64,000 nucleotides of DNA from Charina bottae. Taxonomy: Eukaryota > Chordata > Lepidosauria > Squamata > Charinaidae. Below, piece by piece: positions 58,215-64,000 of this stretch. The stretch spans positions 71,215,414 to 71,279,413 of the forward strand of contig JALMGJ010000002.1 in assembly GCA_023362775.1 (NCBI GenBank), in the 5' to 3' direction. The position numbers and the translations under genes are program-made. The notes beneath the pieces were generated by a model. That model was not told the DNA's origin and searched no databases. It was given only the letters and a program-made list of their open reading frames with translations. Each line of letters opens with the position of its first letter. Positions within the stretch are counted from its first letter, which is position 1.

Positions 58215-58472
58215 TAAGAGAGAGTATTTTTTTATTTAATTTTTATCCCGCCTTTATTATTTTTATAAATAACTCAAGGCGGCGAACATACCTAATACTC
58301 CTTCCTCCTCCTCTTTTCCCCACAACAACCACCCTGTGAGGTGAGTTGGGCTGAGAGTGAGTGACTGGCCCAAGGTCACCCAGCCGGCTTTCATGCCTAA
58401 GGCGGGACTAGAACTCTCAGTCTCCTGGTTTCTAGCCCGGAGCCTTAACCACTAGACCAAACTGGCTCTCAT
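58215..58472 (-). mobile_element. tRNA-derived SINE with L2-like tail, copy 1
   Basis: The minus strand begins with GAGAGCCAGTTTGGTCTAGTGG, continues CTAGAAACCAGGAGACTGAGAG and GGGTGACCTTGGGCCAGTCAC, and ends TTCGCCGCCTTGAGTTATTT with GGCGGGATAAAAATTAAAT. The head is the same as at 39210 but the 3' half differs and resembles an L2/CR1-type tail, so this subfamily probably uses a different LINE partner. Confidence 0.8.
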
Positions 58473-58721
58473 TTTCATACAAATGGATTTGCTACAAGTG
58501 TAAGAAATTCAAAATAAGCATGAGTTCTTAGGCTGACAGTCTGCCCTTAAAATGTGGTACATTTTATTGCATTGCATGATCAGCACTATTATGCATTTAT
58601 TTTAACTAAAGCATAAAAGGAACATTTGGTATCATATAGTGATTTTTATTTGGGCTCCTTTTAATAAGTATCTGTTTTCTGTAAATCTAGCATCTCTCCA
58701 TACACAGATGTCTACATCTTC

Positions 58722-59475
58722 TATCATATAATTCAAGGAGTGGAAAGGACTGGAGATATCTAGTCCAAGCCCTTGCCCAGTACAGGAATCCACTATACTT
58801 ACTACCTCTGACAGATGGCCATCCAGTCTCCAGTGGAGAGTATACCACCTCCCGAAGCAGTTTTTCCTTTGCCGAAGAGCTCTTACTGTTAAGAATTTTT
58901 TTTGTTGTCCAACTGAAAGCTATTTCCTAATTTAAATCTACCACTTCTTATCCTGTCTTCTTGAAAAACAATGAACAATTCTGCCCATCTTCTACATGGC
59001 AGTCCTTCAAATACTTGAAGACTGCTATCATGTCTCCCCATTGTCTTCTTTTCTTCATGCCCAAAGCCTCCACCTGTTCCTCTTAAATTTTCCCTCCCAG
59101 GTATTATCCCTTTTCATCTTGCTTGTTCTCCTCTACACATACGCCAGTTTGTTAATGTCCTTTCTGAAATGCAGGGTCCAGAACTGAATACAATATTCTA
59201 GGTGTGGTGTGACCAAGACAGAATAGAGAGAAATGATTATTTCCCTTAATTTTGACACTATACTTCTGTTTATGCAGCCTAAGATTACACCTGCTTTTGC
59301 AGTGATCCATAAAGATACCTATTTTTTTCCCTCACATACTGCTTCTGAGCATGGTCTCACCTTCCCCATCGTCCTATACTCCTGCCTTTAATTTTTCCAA
59401 TCCAAATGTAGGACCTGACATTTTTCCCTGCTGATTTCTGCCCATCCTTCCAGAGATTCCTAAATCTTGATACTG
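58722..59475 (-). repeat. CR1 LINE 3' region
   Basis: The plus strand reads AATTCAAGGAGTGGAAAGGAC, TCTAGTCCAAGCCCTTGCCC, CTGCTATCATGTCTCCCC, GCCAGTTTGTTAATGTCC and CCAGAACTGAATACAATATTC. This is the reverse complement of a CR1 coding end and 3' UTR. It is 5'-truncated and diverged. Confidence 0.85.
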
Positions 59476-59847
59476 TGTTCTAAGGTAGAGTTTTTCAAAC
59501 TGGGTTCCATTGGTTCTGTGAAGGACTAAGGGGAGGAAAATCACAACCACAAAGGACTAAGGGGGAACAATCACTAAACTTCAAACATACACAGCCATCT
59601 GCTCCTGCCTCGACTCAGCTCTTCCCCTCTCACTGGTTGTTGAGCAACTTGGCAACATTAGCAGTGTTTCCAAGTGCTCCATGAACAAGGCAACTGGCTG
59701 CCTTTTCCTTGCTGTGTGCATCTGCACAAAACCTGATGCCCTACCTGCCCCCCTTTTTAATTCTGCAAGAGCAATCATGGGGAACCCTTTCCTCCCTCTT
59801 CACTTTCCATGCTGAAGACATATTTGTGTGTATGTGCATGCATGTCC

Positions 59848-60373
59848 CCAAGAATTCTGCTCGGTCAAGCAGAGAAGGCATGTTACGGACCCTGCCCATG
59901 AGAGATTGTCGATCGGCAGGGTCCAGGAGGAGGGCCTTCTCTGCCGTGGCACCCGTCCTCTGGAATAAGTTACCCCCGGAGGTGAGGCAGGCCCCCACTC
60001 TTCTGGCCTTCCGGAAGGGGGTTAAAACCTGGTTGTGCCACCTCACTTGGGGTGGGAGGGGGGATAGCCAATCATGGGGGTGGTTGGCACCTTGATGGGG
60101 CCAATGATGAGATCGTTATTCGCCATCTTGGACTTCATATTTTATATTTTGCATTTTTATATTTATCTGTATTTATATTTATATTGTATGGTTTTAACAA
60201 TATTTATTGTTTTTTATTTATATTTATAATATTGTATAATATTTATACAATATTTATTGTATTTTAATCTTTTATCTTTGTTTGTAAACCGCCCAGAGTC
60301 GTTGCAATACGAGATGGGAGGTAAAGAAATATGATAGATAGATAAATAAACAAACAAACAAACAAACAAACAA
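59848..60373 (+). repeat. L2-like LINE 3' end inside the hAT element
   Basis: An open C-terminal segment reads REGMLRTLPMRDCRSAGSRR, AFSAVAPVLWNKLPPEVRQA and FRKGVKTWLCHL. It is followed by an AT-rich UTR, TTGTAAACCGCCCAGAGTCG and an (AAAC)n tail at 60348-60373. It is well preserved, so younger than the host hAT element. Confidence 0.8.
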
Positions 60374-60689
60374 GGTGGCATCCTGAGAACACCTTCTTTG
60401 GAGTCAACCCCTTTGATCTATGTGCAAATGAATAAAGAAACTTAGGATTGCACTGCTTGTCTGCAGTGCATGTGTGCCTCAAATGCCTCTGGAGTAAACA
60501 TATATGATAATTGTGTTTGCAAAGGCAAGCAGGCAGGAGAAAGATGGGTGCTTAAGTGGCTTCAGCCAGGCATTCACAATGGAAAAAATCCATCCATCAA
60601 TGCAGTATAGCAAAAGATGAAAACAGAAAAGGCAAAACAAATTCCAGTCCTGTTGATGTTACTGCTGCTGCTTCTTATGGCACGTTTTG

Positions 60690-60950
60690 AGAAATTAAAT
60701 TAAATTTGTCTGATTTCATCTTACAAACAAAATTTCCTTGTGTAGAACTTACAAATTTCTGGATAGAGCTTTTAAAAGAATATCCTGAAATTGCCAGTTG
60801 AGCACTGAAATATCTTATGCCATTTGCAACAACATGCTTTTGTGAGAGAACCTTCCCTTTATATGCAGCAACAAAAAACAAGTATAGAAATAGGCTAAAT
60901 ATAGAAGATCATCTCTGCTATAAATTGCTCCAAATACTGAACTTTTAACC
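60690..60950 (+). pseudogene. hAT transposase C-terminal dimerisation domain relic
   Basis: The plus frame reads FWIELLKEYPEIAS, a stop, ALKYLMPFATTCFCERTFP, then AATKNKYRNRLNIEDHL. This is the hATC pattern (YP.IA..AL..L.PF.TT..CE..F....KNK.RNRL..ED.L). The in-frame stop and altered residues show it is dead. N-terminal catalytic parts were not found. Confidence 0.8.
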
Positions 60951-61279
60951 AAGGAAAAGCAATCACATCCCAGTCACTGAACACCAATTGGTTAAAATAT
61001 TAACCACCAAAGTAATTGTAAAATTCAGGTTGTAGTTTTTGTACATTGGAAATATTATTTTGCATCTATAATAAATAGTTTACTTTTTATTTTATTACCT
61101 ATTTTCTATCAGTGCTTGGCTTCTTGATCAGGGGTTCCAGTTTTTTTTTTATTAGGAGGTTCTGTGGCCTGAAAAAGTTAGAAAACCTCTGCTATAAAGT
61201 GTCTCTTAGGCTCCCAACTTTGTAGAGTTCGTAAATTTGATAATCATATACTCTAATTCCTCATCCTCTAGGAACTTAC

Positions 61280-61475
61280 TTACTTACTTACTTACTTATT
61301 TATTTTCTATCCCGCCTTTATTATTTTTATAAATAACTCAAGGTGGCGAACATACCTAATACTCCTTCCTCCTCCTATTTTCCCCACAACAACCTGTGAG
61401 GTGAGCTGGGCTGAGTGTGTGTGACTGGCCCAAGGTCACCCAGCCGGCTTTCATGCCTAAGGCGGGGCTACAAAG
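61280..61475 (-). repeat. truncated SINE with L2-like tail, copy 2
   Basis: Matches 58215-58430 (CTATCCCGCCTTTATTATTT, CAAGGTGGCGAACATACC, AAGGTCACCCAGCCGGC, AAGGCGGGGCTA) but stops before the tRNA-like head. An (ACTT)n run precedes it at 61275-61300. Confidence 0.8.
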
Positions 61476-61479
61476 TAAC

Positions 61480-62085
61480 CTTTGTTAGAAGCATTTTTAA
61501 AAAATTGTAACACCAAGATCCTTTAAGTAAACTTTGGTGCAAAAGATTTTCCATCATACCATACTTCATGCGAGATGCGCGGTGACGAAATTTGAAATAT
61601 AAATAAATAAATAAAATACACAGTAATTCATTATGCAGCATGGAACTGACCCACTAGTTTTGACTGTTTTACTCTAAAGTAAATGTATTAGATTCCAATT
61701 TGCATTGATAGGTTTAAAACTCTTTTTAGGCACTACATCTATAACCTATGATCTCCTACACTGGAGTTTTCTTTAAAAAAAATAAACCACAGACACCAAT
61801 AGAAACTTTTTCTTTAACACCAGTATGGGCAGTATATATAGAATGCTGGAAACAAAGGTGCTGCGATGGAAGGTTGAAAACTTTTCATCATGCAGAGGCA
61901 TCGTCACCCATTTATGACCTGCATGTTACTGTATATAACTGTTGTCACACATAACTGCTAGACTCTGATGGCCAACTATTTAACAACTAAGAGTCAGAAT
62001 TTCTCGCTCATCTGTAGCAGATCTACTAATCGTACCTGAATTAGTAGTGCTCATCGTTAGCGAGAGCTGTTAACTCTAACAGGAA
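61480..62085. other. unique sequence with a short repeat tail
   Basis: A GAAATTTGAAATATAAATAAATA LINE/SINE-type tail ends near 61615. No exon recognised. Confidence 0.4.
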
Positions 62086-62535
62086 AATCTATTTTATTAT
62101 TTATTTATATATTTATCGATCTATTAAACCAATTTATATAGCCACCCATCTCACAATAAACAACTCTGGGTGGCATACAACAGAGTTAAAAACAGTCAAT
62201 AAATACATTAAAAAATAAAAAACCAAACTAAAACAAAAAATAAAAGGATGTTAAAAGTAACGGAGCCCCCTCACTAGTTCACCCGTCCCCTGGGGTCCCC
62301 AGGCCTGCTGGCATAACCAGGTCTTGAGGGACCTCCAGAAGCTCAACAGTGACAAGCCAACCTCACCTCGGGGGGGGGGGGGGGAGAAGATTCCACAGCA
62401 TGGGGGCCACAGCACCCGCTGCCTAGGGCCCACCACATGTAGCTTCCTAGGTGACAGAACCCGTAACATGCCCTCTCTGCTGGATCTGGTAGGACGGGCA
62501 GATGAAATCGGGAAGAAATAGTAGAGAAAACCATT
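62086..62535 (-). repeat. L2-like LINE 3' end
   Basis: The minus strand carries a decayed C-terminal coding end (SFWRSLKTWLCQQAW) and a UTR that ends in CCACCCAGAGTTGTTTATTG and an AT-rich tail. A poly-G run lies at 62371-62384. Confidence 0.7.
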
Positions 62536-63387
62536 TTTTCCTGCTCTACTGGGTCATTTCTAGTAGCACAGTGTGTTCTGGGAGCAGGCCATCAATGCTG
62601 GAAAAGAAAACTCTTAATGCTAACAAATCTACCCTCCAGTACTTTGGTGCCAGGGATGCACAACTTTTTCAGTGCCAATGGCAGCTTGGCCTTTGCATTG
62701 TCCCCAGGGGCTGCACTCCAAACAGTAGTGGGTAGGGCCAGGACAAAAGCTGAATGTCATGAACATTTAGTTAAAATTAAATATAGTTCAGTCATGGATA
62801 TTTAATAAATTCTTCCTCTTGTTTTAATTTTTAAATTACAATTTGGTAATAACTTTGGGAGATCTCCATAGATGGCACTTAAGGCTTAGAAGGCCTGGGA
62901 TTTCAGGTAATTCTGATCCACTGCTTGTGGACAGTTTCAAGTTTTGTTTCCAACTTCATCGACTATTCGTTTACCAGGGTTACTGCATTCTGCTGCAACA
63001 CAGTGACCCTCTTACTAAATGTTAACAGCACATCTTTTACGATTCTTTTCTCACCTCAAAGAATGGGCAACAAGAGAGGTAATAAACTAACTTTAAATAA
63101 GAAGGTTGATTTTATAGAGGTCCTGCTTCTTATCTTGCTATAGAAACACAGGCCTCATTAGTCTGATCATTTTTATCTTGGTTTTGCAGCAGGGGAGCTG
63201 CATGCAGACAAGCAGGCTGGCCCATGAATAGTCACCACTGTTATATTGTCCAATATGTTTCAAAGGCCAGATATAAACTTCATTGAATGTAAAATATATA
63301 TTTTTAATGTAACAATACCACATATCAACTAGTTAAATGAATGGTTTTAGCTGAAATAATTAGAAGTTCAGCTTCAGAGATCTGAAC

Positions 63388-63389
<2 letters not shown>
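62536..63389. other. unique intronic-type sequence, nothing recognised
   Basis: No exon or defined repeat recognised. Confidence 0.4.

Positions 63390-63445
<56 letters not shown>
63390..63445. repeat. (GA)n microsatellite
   Basis: About 28 perfect GA units. Confidence 0.95.
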
Positions 63446-63449
<4 letters not shown>

Positions 63450-64000
63450 ATTTTTTTCTAGTTGTCTGGGTACATTTTGGGATGTTCTCTATGTGTGGAA
63501 TACTCACACATAGATGGAGATCCAGAGAACAGGGTGTAGAAACAGCATCTTTTTTTTACAGAAAAATACCAAGTGTGTTAGCTTCCAAATAACAGATGAT
63601 GTAATCCTCTTCTGCCTATGGAACTCAAAGCAAGCATCTTCCTTAAATGGTGTGTGTGAGCTTCTTATATTCAAACATAGGGGAAACCATTTATTAGTTT
63701 ATTAAACATAACAAGAGGCAGGCTCAGACCCACAGAAGAAATAAGCATGTTTTTACCTCACCACAATCACATGCTTTATGCAGCCATACATAGGAATAAA
63801 AATGTAGCTATTTAAGAAGCTCTTCATAGATTCCCTTTAATAGACAGTCACTGGAAGAGCAGAAAATAGAACTGAAATAGATGGAGGGAAATTTTATTGA
63901 AACATGATATATATTCCTTTTCCCATATTTACACAGAGATGCTTAGACATAAATCCCACTGAGTTCAGTGGGGCTTTCTTCTAAGTAAGTGGGTCTAGGA
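63446..64000. other. unique intronic-type sequence to window end
   Basis: No exon or repeat recognised. Confidence 0.4.

Larger units (their letters stand above)
59487..61192 (+). mobile_element. old hAT (Charlie-like) transposon with transposase relic
   Basis: The left end, TAGAGTTTTTCAAACTGGGTTCC, and the right end, GGAGGTTCTGTGGCCTG to GTTAGAAAACCTCTG, are degenerate inverted termini. The flanking octamers agree only partly (5 of 8). The right half holds a transposase C-terminus. An L2-like LINE tail is inserted in the left half. Confidence 0.65.

Noticed and set aside
63300..63510. A frame with a long (SL)n run
   Set aside because: It is the (GA)n microsatellite read on the minus strand.
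1..64000. CRISPR arrays, operons, prophage or bacterial insertion sequences
   Set aside because: All coding traces are eukaryotic and the repeats are vertebrate transposons and microsatellites.

Overview
The window looks like intronic DNA of a squamate reptile (snake or lizard). The evidence is the repeat mix: two RTE/BovB LINEs plus a BovB 3' fragment, tRNA-derived SINEs of squamate type, Neptune-like Penelope elements (PLEs), CR1, L1, L2-like and R4-like LINE remnants, mariner/Tigger-like elements and many hAT miniature elements. There are no bacterial genes, operons, rRNAs or CRISPR arrays, and no functional tRNA gene was recognised. The sequence is mostly AT-rich, apart from a GC- and CpG-rich island at about 47.3-50.0 kb.

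Only one host coding exon is recognised: 43017-43123 on the minus strand. It encodes the HGAGEH segment of monoglyceride lipase (MGLL) and ends in a canonical GTGAGT donor. The other MGLL exons were not seen, so most of the window is probably MGLL introns, with the gene transcribed on the minus strand.

Layout. 0-10 kb: a hAT miniature element, an R4-type LINE tail, a PLE with RT and GIY-YIG domains and hammerhead-like inverted termini, a chimeric hAT element and a decayed second PLE. 10-22 kb: old unique sequence with two Tigger-like elements and a possible LTR. 22-36 kb: a 162-bp hairpin made only of PLE termini, a near-complete BovB (22.7-25.7 kb), an L1 tail, a second diverged BovB (28.9-32.2 kb) interrupted by a hAT element, and a BovB 3' end. 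36-47 kb: SINEs, the MGLL exon, hAT ends and a PLE 3' fragment. 47.3-50.0 kb: a 2.75-kb hAT-type element with a perfect 8-bp target duplication. It carries a BCL2L10-like first-exon piece, a WDR46-like C-terminal region with introns retained, a 116-bp GC-rich minisatellite, a large foldback and a nested hAT element. 50-64 kb: SINEs, CR1, L2-like tails, a hAT transposase relic and microsatellites.

The most interesting object is the 47276-50026 element, which looks like a gene-fragment-capturing (Pack-type) hAT transposon. Next is the hammerhead-like RNA motif in the PLE termini. All family assignments come from reading the sequence and translations against remembered families; no database search was run.
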